Positions 48,676 through 56,253 of a stretch of 64,000 bases of DNA are shown one piece after another. How positions within the stretch are numbered: the first letter of the stretch is position 1; each line of letters begins with the position of its first letter. The notes below the pieces were generated by a model that searched no databases, was not told the DNA's origin, and was given only the letters and a program-made list of their open reading frames with translations. The translations under genes and the position numbers were made by a program. Source of the DNA: Caproiciproducens faecalis (GTDB taxonomy: Bacteria; Bacillota; Clostridia; Oscillospirales; Acutalibacteraceae); the NCBI RefSeq assembly GCF_019448085.1, contig NZ_JAGFNZ010000006.1, positions 1 to 64,000 on the forward strand. Reading direction: 5' to 3'.

Positions 48676-48811
48676 CGCGTTGATGGCTCCATTCCTCAAA
48701 CCGCGGTACAGGTTGGGAGAACCACAAAAGGTTCGAATCTTTCCAAGATAAACGCAGGGAATCGCGGAACGCGGGTACAGCGTGCCAACACCCGAGTCCG
48801 CCACCGGCACC
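48641..48811 (+). repeat. tRNA-linked tandem repeat, unit A (171 bp)
   Basis: Starts with the terminator hairpin, continues with a non-coding stretch (GCGTTGATGGCTCC...), and ends with a copy of the tRNA-Leu 3' end (CGAGTCCG-CCACCGGCACC, one base missing versus the tRNA). It is about 95% or more identical to unit B by eye. Any reading frame through it is not credible as protein. Confidence 0.9.
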
Positions 48812-48983
48812 AAAACAGGGACTACCCAATGGGTAGTCCCTGTTTTCGCGTTGATAGCTCCATTTCTCAAACCGCGGTACAGGTTGGGAGAACCATAAAA
48901 AGTTCGAATCTTTCCAAGATAAACGCAGGGAATCGCGGAACGCGGGTACAGCGTGCCAACACCCGAGTCCGGCCACCGGCACC
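48812..48983 (+). repeat. tRNA-linked tandem repeat, unit B (172 bp)
   Basis: Second copy of the unit. It differs from unit A at a handful of positions (ACCCGATGGG versus ACCCAATGGG; GATGGC versus GATAGC). It ends CGAGTCCGGCCACCGGCACC, identical to the tRNA-Leu T-arm and acceptor end. No D-arm or anticodon arm is present, so it is a fragment, not a second tRNA. Confidence 0.9.
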
Positions 48984-49014
48984 ACTACGAATGACCCTCG
49001 AGTGGTCATGACGA

Positions 49015-49048
49015 CAAAAACCAGCTGATTATTTATCAACTGGTTTTA
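49015..49048 (+). terminator. Terminator-like hairpin after the repeats
   Basis: AAAACCAG.TGAT / ATCA.CTGGTTTT stem followed by ATTTG, at the boundary between the repeats and the redox genes. Confidence 0.6.
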
Positions 49049-49121
49049 TTTGTGTGTCCGATTGATAATTATTATTCTGGTATGAAAAGAACCAGAAATG
49101 TGATTATCAAATATATAGGAT

Positions 49122-49157
49122 AAAAACGCCAGTCATTTTCTGTAGAAAATGGCTGGC
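49122..49157 (-). terminator. Terminator of the padR-polyferredoxin-flavodoxin operon
   Basis: GCCAGCCATTTTC / GAAAATGACTGGC stem with a 4-nt loop, followed by GTTTTTA on the minus strand, about 30 nt after the flavodoxin gene. Confidence 0.85.
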
Positions 49158-49187
49158 CACAGTTATGCAGTGGTTAAATTCGTCCGA

Positions 49188-49670
49188 TTAGATAGTCCGG
49201 AGACCATCTGCCCATTTGACAGCTTTGTTGGAACTTTCCTCAGAATTTTTCTTGGGTTCTAAAAAAGCCATCTCACCGATGAACTTATTCCCCGGAAGCG
49301 CTGCCTTCAACTTTGCAAAGCACTTTTCGGCTCCGTTTCCTCCGTGGCAGGCAAACAGTGCTATCCGTTTGCCTTGAAGCTTGTATTGCCTGATAAAACT
49401 CTTTATTGGCGGCGTATATGATCCTGCCCAGACTGGCGTTCCGATAAATACTGTTTCATACCGATTGAAATCAATACTGTCGTTTATCAGTTTCGGCTTT
49501 TCACCAAAAATTACGCTCTTTCCTCCCCAAAAGTACTTCGAAAATCCCTCCGTCGGGTATTTCTTGCTCGATTTTAATTCGATAATATCTGCGTTTATTG
49601 TTTCAGCAATCTTTTCCGCAATGAATTTTGTGTTGCCGTCAAATGAAAAATATACAACTAAAGTGCCCAT
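49188..49670 (-). CDS. Flavodoxin-family protein
   Basis: 160 residues. FMN phosphate loop YFSFDGNTKFIAE (about 7-19) and the GTPVWAGSYTPPIKSFI loop (about 74-90) place it in the long-chain/FldA-like flavodoxin set. It is the third gene of the padR-polyferredoxin-flavodoxin run. The start at 49670 is set by AAGGAG 7 nt upstream; an upstream open frame of 37 codons overlaps the polyferredoxin gene and is not used. Confidence 0.88.
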   Translation of the reverse strand: MGTLVVYFSFDGNTKFIAEKIAETINADIIELKSSKKYPTEGFSKYFWGGKSVIFGEKPKLINDSIDFNRYETVFIGTPVWAGSYTPPIKSFIRQYKLQGKRIALFACHGGNGAEKCFAKLKAALPGNKFIGEMAFLEPKKNSEESSNKAVKWADGLRTI

Positions 49671-49702
49671 AACCATTCTCCTTAATGTTATTATACTTGT
49701 AA

Positions 49703-50416
49703 TTACTGCCGTTTCCGGCATATTCCAAAACCAATTGCTTTCTTGGGGCATCCATCGACGCATTCGAGACAGTTTATACATTCAACAGAATCCATGTTTC
49801 CTGATTTAACCATATCAGATATGCTCAGACCCATAGGACAGTTCCCGCTGCATTTTCCACAGGAAACGCAGTCGTCAGGTTTTGCTTTCAGCCTGAATCT
49901 CGGGATGTGAAGCAGATCTGCAAGCTTTTCGCCGATAACCATGAATGGAGCCATCCAGCAGAGACTGTGGCACATTCCGCGTTTGCCGGTCAAAAGCGTG
50001 AACAAGTAGATTACAGTCATAACAATTGCATAAATGATAATATACTGCATATCAATGTTCACTAAATACAGGAAATCTCCTTTGAGTGGCCCGTTATGTA
50101 CCCATAGAAATACAATGAACGAAAACCAAACCGCCCAGATAATGTATTTAGAGAGGTTTTTTCCTTTACTGTTCCAACTGCGATTGTTGGCACTGGAAAC
50201 ATAGTCCTGTACCGCGCCGCCTGGACAAAGCCAGCCGCAGAACAGACGGCTGCCGACGATTGAAAACAGCAGGAGCAGCCCAAAAATCACTGCGCTTCCA
50301 TTCAGCATCCCTTTTTCCGCAGACAAAATGATCACCATAGGCGATAAAAAGAAAAATGTTATCGGGAACATCAGCGCGGAAAAAGCCAATAGACCTTTAC
50401 GAACCCTCTGTCTCAT
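49703..50416 (-). CDS. NapH/CcoG-like membrane polyferredoxin
   Basis: 237 residues. About four membrane helices; a cytoplasm-facing FCGWLCPGGAVQD motif after helix 2 (typical of NapH/RdxA proteins), a CHSLCWMAPF motif after helix 4, then two [4Fe-4S] sites CVSCGKCSGNCP and CINCLECVDGCP. It moves electrons across or along the membrane. Together with the adjacent flavodoxin this suggests a small electron-transfer module. The start overlaps the padR stop by one base (TAATG). Confidence 0.88.
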   Translation of the reverse strand: MRQRVRKGLLAFSALMFPITFFFLSPMVIILSAEKGMLNGSAVIFGLLLLFSIVGSRLFCGWLCPGGAVQDYVSSANNRSWNSKGKNLSKYIIWAVWFSFIVFLWVHNGPLKGDFLYLVNIDMQYIIIYAIVMTVIYLFTLLTGKRGMCHSLCWMAPFMVIGEKLADLLHIPRFRLKAKPDDCVSCGKCSGNCPMGLSISDMVKSGNMDSVECINCLECVDGCPKKAIGFGICRKRQ

Positions 50417-50979
50417 TACAAATCAGTTCCTTTTTCTGAAATTATTTTTTTTGCCTCGACAGCCCAATCTTTCATTGCAGAATAGATATAAACACCGCAG
50501 AGCGCAGTTAGCTGGCTATAGGTGCAGTCTGTGTCCTGCTCTTTGAGTTGGTCAAAAAGCTCGATATAACCATTCATGTCCTTGACCAGCTTTTCATTTC
50601 TTCTGATAAAATTGTCCAGATGCCCGAGCAGTACCTCTGGCTCAGTATTTTCGCCGAAGGAAACCTTGAGAAGTATTTCATATCTGAGTTTCTCAATCTC
50701 AGGCTCCTCACGCAGCCAATCCGAAAGCTCTTTCCTGCCGGCGTCAGTTATGCTGTATACGATCTGCCCGCGGCCATTGCCAGTTTCGGTATCGTCGGAA
50801 CTGACGGCAAGACCCTCGGCAACCAGTTTTTTGAGAGTAGGGTATATCTGACCGAAACTTTCCTGCCAGAAATGACTATATTCTTGCTCGATCCATTTTT
50901 TTATTGTATAGCCTGTTTGCGGCATACGCGCCAGCATTCCCAGTACTACATATTTGGATTTTCCTGTATTTTCCTTCAT
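50416..50979 (-). CDS. PadR-family transcriptional regulator
   Basis: 187 residues. N-terminal winged helix (YVVLGMLARMPQTGYTIKKWIEQ, best seen as LGMLARMPQTGYTIKKWI; SFGQIYPTLKKLVAEGL; GRGQIVYSITDAGRKEL wing) and a C-terminal Vir-type helical dimer domain. As first gene it probably controls itself and the two redox genes, in response to an unknown ligand. Confidence 0.92.
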   Translation of the reverse strand: MKENTGKSKYVVLGMLARMPQTGYTIKKWIEQEYSHFWQESFGQIYPTLKKLVAEGLAVSSDDTETGNGRGQIVYSITDAGRKELSDWLREEPEIEKLRYEILLKVSFGENTEPEVLLGHLDNFIRRNEKLVKDMNGYIELFDQLKEQDTDCTYSQLTALCGVYIYSAMKDWAVEAKKIISEKGTDL

Positions 50980-51012
50980 GAGTGCATATCTCCGTTTCTT
51001 TTATATATCTTT

Positions 51013-51041
51013 ATGATATAACATTAAGATACATATGTCAA
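51013..51041 (-). promoter_or_regulatory. padR operon promoter with dyad
   Basis: Minus-strand TTGACA (51036-51041), a 17-base spacer and TATCAT (51013-51018). The self-complementary ACATATGT overlaps the -35/spacer junction (51031-51038) and is a candidate PadR site. Confidence 0.7.
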
Positions 51042-51263
51042 GTCAATTGCAAAAGTATATTCGGGTTCCCGAGTTTGTCGTTATGAACACTCGCACATCA
51101 ATATGTACGCCAATTTCCACGGTGAAAGATCCGCCGGAATTGCCGTATAGAACAATTTCTAAATCAAGGAAAATCAGTTTTTTATTTGCTTTTTTATAGA
51201 AAATAAACTGCCAAATGTTATGTTATAATCTCCGAGTAACTAAAAAGGGAAAAGAGGAGTTTT

Positions 51264-51590
51264 ATGGGAAATTATAAGATTACAACGGGCAGCCAAACCA
51301 TCGATATCATTGTTGAGGGTCTATTTACTTCAAATGATGCGCAAGCTTATTTAAAAGATTTTAACAAGGCAGTGTCAGGGATTGTTCCCTCCAATTTTAA
51401 ACTGGTTTTAGATTGTACGAAGCTTTCGGTATCGCCAGTCGAAATGCAACAAATGCTAAAAGGATGCTTGGAACTTTATAAAGAACTGAACTTTAAATCG
51501 GTAATTCTTAAATCAGGTTCCAACGCAGTTCTGAAAATGCAGATGCAGCGTCTTTCAAGTTCCGTAGGATTAAATAGCGTTATCGAGTAA
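51264..51590 (+). CDS. Small STAS/SpoIIAA-like protein of unknown function
   Basis: 108 residues, no signal or membrane segment. The strand-helix alternation (DIIVEGLFTSNDAQAYLKDF, FKLVLDCTKLSVSPVEMQQML, FKSVILKSGSNAVLKMQ) resembles SpoIIAA-like/STAS folds, but the STAS phospho-Ser motif is absent. The GAGGAG SD and a TATAAT -10 (weak -35) support expression. Function unknown. Confidence 0.65.
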   Translation: MGNYKITTGSQTIDIIVEGLFTSNDAQAYLKDFNKAVSGIVPSNFKLVLDCTKLSVSPVEMQQMLKGCLELYKELNFKSVILKSGSNAVLKMQMQRLSSSVGLNSVIE

Positions 51591-51601
51591 ACAAATTGCC
51601 G

Positions 51602-51628
51602 GCGCCGCTGATTAATAACCAGCGGCGC
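51602..51628 (+). terminator. Terminator of the STAS-like gene
   Basis: GCGCCGCTG / CAGCGGCGC stem with a 9-nt loop, followed by TATTTTAT. Confidence 0.85.
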
Positions 51629-51727
51629 TATTTTATGCCTAATCAGCATCTTGCTGAATTTGATATGCTACCCCAGAGTAGACAGAGTAATTTAGTGTTT
51701 TTCCACAGTTCTTTCATCGTTAATTGA

Positions 51728-51750
51728 GAGCGCGGTTAAACCGCGCTCTT
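51728..51750. terminator. Orphan terminator-like hairpin
   Basis: AGAGCGCGGTT / AACCGCGCTCT perfect stem followed by TATTTTG, with no gene directly upstream on the plus strand. It may be a remnant of a lost gene. The gap 51591-51877 holds nothing else recognisable. Confidence 0.6.
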
Positions 51751-51877
51751 ATTTTGTCTGGATTCACCTTTTTTCCGCTATTCTCTTTATGTGGGATTGG
51801 GCAGAGGTACAGGAACAAAAACACTGACCGAAATACAAAAGCCGCCGCGAAACGCAGCGACTCCATAAAAAAATCTA

Positions 51878-52441
51878 TTAGCGCGAAAACTGTTTCAAGA
51901 TTCCATCAGCCATATAATCAGCCATCATCAAAGCCTGATCTTCAATTGCGTCGTATAGTGCCACATCTTTTGCATATTGGCCAGATAATCTTTCAACTGC
52001 TTCTTCTTCCGTTATCTTTAGATGGTCATGTAACATAAGAGTCCATCGAGCTTTTGACCAATAAGGGTTAAGGCCAGCCAGAAAATCGGCGATTTCATCT
52101 GCATTCGAATACCATTTTTTGCGTTCCTCATTAACCGTTTCAGTATTTCCCGCCTTTGCAGCATTGACCAGCTGAGCGGCTATCATAAGATGCTGTGTCA
52201 GTAAGTCGCTGAATCGTTTCGCCTTGTCCTCCCCATAAATTGGTCCGAGCACATTTGCAAAGTCCATCGGATTGCGCAGCAGGCGAGCTGTGACTGCCTG
52301 AAGATCTCCCAAATTCGCTGCGGTGCTAATAATAAAGGAACGGGTCCACATGACATGTTGCGTCCAAAGTTTTCGGAAGGTTGCGAATATATCTATCATT
52401 ACTTTGCATTTTTCAAAATTAATGGTTGAGCTCTGATTCAT
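51878..52441 (-). CDS. Helical protein of unknown function
   Basis: 187 residues, all-alpha pattern, no signal peptide. Notable stretches: WTQHVMWTRSFIISTAANLGDL, and HDHLKITEEEAVERLSGQY; several His/Glu/Asp are spread over the helices (for example QHVMW, TQHLMIAA, MLHDHL), which would suit a metal or cofactor site, but no known motif is complete. The start at 52441 follows AAAGGAG; the longer open frame to 52795 overlaps the copper-protein gene and is not used. I recognise it only as a type of conserved clostridial hypothetical. Confidence 0.7.
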   Translation of the reverse strand: MNQSSTINFEKCKVMIDIFATFRKLWTQHVMWTRSFIISTAANLGDLQAVTARLLRNPMDFANVLGPIYGEDKAKRFSDLLTQHLMIAAQLVNAAKAGNTETVNEERKKWYSNADEIADFLAGLNPYWSKARWTLMLHDHLKITEEEAVERLSGQYAKDVALYDAIEDQALMMADYMADGILKQFSR

Positions 52442-52655
52442 CTCCGTTAGCTCCTTTAAATCAATTAACGATATTATAATATGCTCCAAAAAATGAGGCG
52501 TACATTGTCTGTGAGTAGAATACGGAGGCCGATTCTGCTTTTTCTTTTGAGCAGTCCGTCGCAGCAGAATTAACCATATCGCTAATTCGATCCATATACG
52601 CCCGCAAGGGCTATACAGGAGGGAGCTCAAATATATGTACGGCGGGTTATCCCGC

Positions 52656-52994
52656 CTATTGCATCGACTGACATTCTTGCGCACATTTTTTGCATTGTGC
52701 AGCACATTTAGCACAATGATCGTCTTTAAACGCTCCACATTCTTGAGCACATTCGTCGCAGATAGTTCCGCAAAGTTTACATAAATTTGTAGCATGGCAA
52801 GAATCCATAATCATAAATTTTGCGGATTCATGGCAAATAGAGATACACTCGTTTAGTTTGGCAATACACTTCTTTCTATTTGCTACATCAGGTTCTTCAA
52901 GACACATTTTCATACATTCAAGACACGCCTGTGCGCATTTGTTACATTCATCAATGCAAGTTTGATTTTTATTATTCATATTCACAATTCCCAT
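52656..52994 (-). CDS. Four-helix-bundle copper-binding protein (Csp/DUF326-like)
   Basis: 112 residues with about 20 cysteines in CxxxC/CxxC spacings on predicted helices (CIDECNKCAQACLECMKMC, CKLCGTICDECAQECG, CAKCAAQCKKCAQEC). This is the pattern of copper storage proteins that fill a helical bundle with Cu(I)-thiolates. No signal peptide, so a cytosolic form. SD AAGGAAG is upstream. The next gene downstream is the helical protein, 214 bp away; co-transcription is possible. Confidence 0.9.
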   Translation of the reverse strand: MGIVNMNNKNQTCIDECNKCAQACLECMKMCLEEPDVANRKKCIAKLNECISICHESAKFMIMDSCHATNLCKLCGTICDECAQECGAFKDDHCAKCAAQCKKCAQECQSMQ

Positions 52995-53051
52995 GTTGAA
53001 CTTCCTTTAAGAATTTATTTTCAATATGTTTACCTGAATAATAGAAACTAT

Positions 53052-53140
53052 GCAAAACAGGGGCTGCCCGAAAAGGCAGCCCCTGTTTTCACGTCGTTGG
53101 TTCCGTTTCTTAAACCGCTGTGCAGATGAGGAAAACCACG
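53052..53140 (-). repeat. Degenerate copy of the tRNA-linked repeat
   Basis: The hairpin AAAACAGGGGCTGCC / GGCAGCCCCTGTTTT (53054-53089) and the following text (CG-GTTGG-TCC-TTTCT-AAACCGC-GT-CAG) match the first about 85 bases of units A and B, at roughly 70% by eye. A CCACCGGCAC string, as in the tRNA acceptor end, follows at 53163-53172 inside the permease gene. On the minus strand the hairpin could terminate the permease transcript. Confidence 0.7.
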
Positions 53141-53144
53141 TTTG

Positions 53145-53900
53145 TCATTTGAGCGGCGTGCTCCACCGGCACAGCAGACCGGAAAGCAAATCGATAGCAA
53201 CAAACAATGCAAAACCCACAATGGAAATCACAACAATTCCAATATACATATCAATATAGTCAATTCTTGACCACGCGTCCAAAATATAATATCCCATACC
53301 GTACTTCGTTCCGTAACCCTCCACAAAGAACAGGATGGACACCGCGGTTCCAAGCGAAACCCGGACGCTGGTGAGCAATTCCGGCAAAATGGCGGGAAGG
53401 GTGATATGGCGGATAATCTGCGCACGACTTGCCCCGGCGCTTACCGTTACAAGATATACCGAAGGGTCAATATTGCGCACGCTGTCCCTTGCGGAAACAA
53501 TCACCTGAAATACGACAATAAGAAAAATAATGGCGACCTTGGAACCGTCCCGCATACCCCAAAGCATCATGGCAACCGGCAGAAGCGCGGTCTTTGGGAT
53601 GGGATAACTGAAATAGATAAGAGGATACAGGATCTTATTGGCATTTTCCGAATACGCCATTAAGATTCCAACGGGAACCCCTACCGCGAGCGAAAGCGCC
53701 AGGCCGGCTCCGATTCTTTTTAAACTAAATAGAATATGGATAAAAATTTGACTTGCGAAAACAGTTCCGAAATTCTGATAAATCGTAATCGGACTTGGAA
53801 TCACGGTCGTTCTCATGATCGCAAATGCCAGATACCAAATGATGTTTAAAAGAAGAAATCCCTGCAAAAAGATCAGGCATTTATTCAGCAGTCTGTTCAA
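53145..53900 (-). CDS. SsuC-like ABC importer permease
   Basis: About 251 residues from a TTG at 53900 with GGCGGGG upstream (an ATG at 53918 without SD is the alternative). Six hydrophobic segments and an EAA-like loop (SAGASRAQIIRHITLPAILPE) mark the nitrate/sulfonate/taurine importer class. The last codons overlap tRNA-like sequence of the degenerate repeat, so the C-terminus may have been altered by that event. It completes the ABC importer at the end of the EET/quinone gene run. Confidence 0.85.
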   Translation of the reverse strand: MNRLLNKCLIFLQGFLLLNIIWYLAFAIMRTTVIPSPITIYQNFGTVFASQIFIHILFSLKRIGAGLALSLAVGVPVGILMAYSENANKILYPLIYFSYPIPKTALLPVAMMLWGMRDGSKVAIIFLIVVFQVIVSARDSVRNIDPSVYLVTVSAGASRAQIIRHITLPAILPELLTSVRVSLGTAVSILFFVEGYGTKYGMGYYILDAWSRIDYIDMYIGIVVISIVGFALFVAIDLLSGLLCRWSTPLK

Positions 53901-54672
53901 TCCAGCCCCGCCTTTCATCGTCCGGCTTTAATTTCTCATGTAAGGTTCGTTTAGCCGCAAGGTAATCTACAGATTCCGGGTTTGAGTTCCCGAAGTAGGG
54001 ATTCTTCATCCGATACTGAATTTCACCGTGAGAAGTCCCCATAACCACAACCGTATTCCCCAGATACAGCGCTTCTTCAATGCTGTGGGTCACCAGAACC
54101 GTGGTGGGCCGGTTCCGGTTCCATATGCGCAGAAAAAGTTCCCGGGCATCCTGACGGGTAATGGCGTCCAAAGCGGAGAAAGGTTCATCCATCAACAACA
54201 AATCCGGATGAAAAACGAATGCCCTTGCAAGCGCGGCGCGCTGAACCTGTCCGCCGCTCAGCTGCGCGGGGTACCTTTGCAGCAGCTGTGAAACGTCCAG
54301 AGCCTCATAAATATCGCTTATCTCCCGTTCCCGCTCTTCGGTTATCGGTTCTCTGCGCAGTTTCAGCGGAAGGAGGCAGTTGTCCCTGACGGTTTTCCAC
54401 GGCAGCAGCCCACAGTTTTGGGGGATCACTCCGATTTTATGCGTTTTCGGGTTCAGCGGCTGCCGCCCGTTTTCTGTGACGAAATCCGCGCTGCCGCTGT
54501 CGATTGGGAGCATTCCCGCCAGAACGTTGATTAGCGTTGACTTACCGCATCCGGAAGGCCCGAGCACGGCAAGGACTTCCCCCTGTTCCATTTGCAGGGA
54601 AAGCCCGTCAATAACCGGCACTCTTCCTTTTTTCGTTCTGTAGCTGACCGATAAATTCTCTATTACAAGCAT
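53881..54672 (-). CDS. SsuB-like ABC importer ATPase
   Basis: About 263 residues. Walker A LGPSGCGKST, signature QLSGGQVQRAALARAF, Walker B LLLMDEPFSALD, H-loop VTHSIEEAL. It belongs with the SsuB/TauB/NrtD group. The ATG at 54672 has GGAG 6 nt upstream. Overlaps the permease gene, so the two products form one importer. Confidence 0.92.
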   Translation of the reverse strand: MLVIENLSVSYRTKKGRVPVIDGLSLQMEQGEVLAVLGPSGCGKSTLINVLAGMLPIDSGSADFVTENGRQPLNPKTHKIGVIPQNCGLLPWKTVRDNCLLPLKLRREPITEEREREISDIYEALDVSQLLQRYPAQLSGGQVQRAALARAFVFHPDLLLMDEPFSALDAITRQDARELFLRIWNRNRPTTVLVTHSIEEALYLGNTVVVMGTSHGEIQYRMKNPYFGNSNPESVDYLAAKRTLHEKLKPDDERRGWIEQTAE

Positions 54673-54696
54673 CTTTTTCTCCATGAAATTCTGCTG

Positions 54697-55665
54697 TTAC
54701 GATCCGGAATAAACGTCGTACACCATCTGGTCATACTGCAGCGTTGGTTTACACAGACCCTTTTTGCTTGCCCACTGAACGGCGGCCTCGACCTCCTGTT
54801 TTTGGGGAAGCTTGCTGGTGCGGAAGGGTTTCACCGTGATTTTCCCGATCATTTCTTCCGGGTAGCCTACGGCCTTGATTACGGTTTTCTCATACTTGCG
54901 GATATCAGTATGATTCATATAGTCCACGGCTTCGTTATAGGCTTTGTAAAGATTGTGAATCGCGGCGGACTTGCTGTCCAGCGCGGTCTTGGAAAACGCG
55001 GAAACCGCCGGGTACAGACCGAACTGATTGGCGCTGCCCAGACGGACGGCGCCGTCGTTCAGTGCGAGGGTGGCAAAAGGCTCCGGCAAAAGCCCGAGGT
55101 CGATCTTGTTGTTGCGCAGCAGTTCAAGACGATCCGGAATCTTCGGCACAATCTCTTTCACCACATCATTGCCGGTCATGTTATTATTGCTTAAAATATC
55201 TTCCAGCGTATATTCAATCAGCGTTTTTTCAGAAATCGCAATGCTTTTCCCTTTAATCTGATTAATATTTTTAATGCCCGTGTCTTTGCCCGCGACAAGG
55301 ATGTAATCCCCGTCGGTAATACCGGTAATTTTCACATCCAGCCCGGCGTTCTGGTACATGCACACGCCGATCAGGTCGGTCAGCACGCCGTCCAGTTCCC
55401 CTGCCTGCAAAGCGGCGTCCCTGTCCTTTGCGGAGGTGAACACCTCCAGATCAAGCTGGAAACCGTATTTGTCGGCAAGCTTGTTTTCATTGATAAGAAC
55501 ATAAGGAATCACATCAGAAGACGACATCATCCCGATGCGGATCACCGGTTTTTCGGGATTGCCCGAGGAGCTGCCCGCGGCGCTGCTCACAGCACTCTGA
55601 GGGGCGCACCCTGTCGCCAAAACCATTATTAGAAGAACAAAAACTGCTATTATTTTATTTTTCAT
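54697..55665 (-). CDS. ABC importer substrate-binding lipoprotein (NMT1/SsuA-like)
   Basis: 322 residues. Signal peptide with lipobox LATGC (Cys20), Ser-rich linker, then a two-lobed NMT1/SsuA-type domain (KPVIRIGMMSSSDVIPYVLI, AGELDGVLTDLIGVCMYQ, LLPEPFATLAL). These receptors bind small anionic or aromatic molecules; the ligand here is unknown. Because the gene overlaps ubiX by 11 bp and follows the ubiD-ubiA genes, an aromatic quinone precursor is a reasonable guess. MqnA, a futalosine-pathway enzyme, shares this fold, but it lacks a lipoprotein signal. Confidence 0.9.
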   Translation of the reverse strand: MKNKIIAVFVLLIMVLATGCAPQSAVSSAAGSSSGNPEKPVIRIGMMSSSDVIPYVLINENKLADKYGFQLDLEVFTSAKDRDAALQAGELDGVLTDLIGVCMYQNAGLDVKITGITDGDYILVAGKDTGIKNINQIKGKSIAISEKTLIEYTLEDILSNNNMTGNDVVKEIVPKIPDRLELLRNNKIDLGLLPEPFATLALNDGAVRLGSANQFGLYPAVSAFSKTALDSKSAAIHNLYKAYNEAVDYMNHTDIRKYEKTVIKAVGYPEEMIGKITVKPFRTSKLPQKQEVEAAVQWASKKGLCKPTLQYDQMVYDVYSGS

Positions 55666-56242
55666 GGTTTCCTTCCCACCTTTGATAACAATTATTTTCG
55701 ATTTCCAGACTGTCCAGCACTTTCCCCGCGACAAAGCCGAGGATTTCGTCCAGCGTCTGCGGATGCCCGTAAAACCCCGGCATAGCCGGTAAAATCGTTA
55801 CGCCGAGTTCTGAAAGTTCGGTCATCCTTCTGAGATGCAATGTGGACAGCGGCGTTTCCCTTGGAACCAGCACCAGCTTTCGCCGTTCTTTTATCATAAC
55901 GTCAGCCGCACGGGTCAAAAGCGTTTTGGTAATGCCGCAGGCGATTTCAGCCACAGTGGACATGGAGCACGGCAGAACCGCCATGGCATCGCAGCGGTAG
56001 GAACCGCTGGCAACCGGGGAAAACAGGTTTTCGTTATCCTCGAGAATAATATCGGCTTTGCTTTTGTTCCAGAGCTGAGTCTGTTCCTCCAGAATCACCC
56101 CGGTTTCGTACGTCAGCACCTTCCGGCCCTGCTCGGAGGCAATCACATGGATTTCCAACTCCTGCTGCGCCAGCGTTTCCATCACGCGCAGAAAATACGC
56201 GCTGCCGCTCGCCCCTGTAATTCCTACTATGATTCTTTTCAT
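55655..56242 (-). CDS. ubiX: UbiX-family flavin prenyltransferase (MqnM-like)
   Basis: 195 residues. GITGASGS (8-15), the PCSMSTVAEIA loop and the VPRETPLSTLHLRRM signature are all present. UbiX joins dimethylallyl phosphate to FMN, making the prenylated FMN cofactor of UbiD. It sits in the same run as ubiD and ubiA; the set matches the late steps of the futalosine menaquinone route. Confidence 0.95.
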   Translation of the reverse strand: MKRIIVGITGASGSAYFLRVMETLAQQELEIHVIASEQGRKVLTYETGVILEEQTQLWNKSKADIILEDNENLFSPVASGSYRCDAMAVLPCSMSTVAEIACGITKTLLTRAADVMIKERRKLVLVPRETPLSTLHLRRMTELSELGVTILPAMPGFYGHPQTLDEILGFVAGKVLDSLEIENNCYQRWEGNHEK

Positions 56243-56253
56243 TTTGTGCCTTT

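Noticed and set aside
48641-48983. CRISPR-like array
   Set aside because: Only two long units (171-172 bp), no alternating short repeats and unique spacers, and no cas genes in the window.
48505-49039. Two overlapping minus-strand frames across the tRNA-Leu and its repeats
   Set aside because: They run antisense through the tRNA and contain the GLEPARYRYRW-type translation known from antisense tRNA reading. The similarity between them is just the DNA repeat.
51878-52795. 305-codon version of the helical protein
   Set aside because: The first 118 codons overlap the copper-protein gene and a non-coding gap, look random, and lack an SD; AAAGGAG supports the start at 52441.
54697-55665. Substrate-binding protein as the enzyme MqnA
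   Set aside because: It has a lipoprotein signal and Ser-rich linker, and is followed by its own ATPase and permease genes. MqnA is a cytoplasmic enzyme without these.
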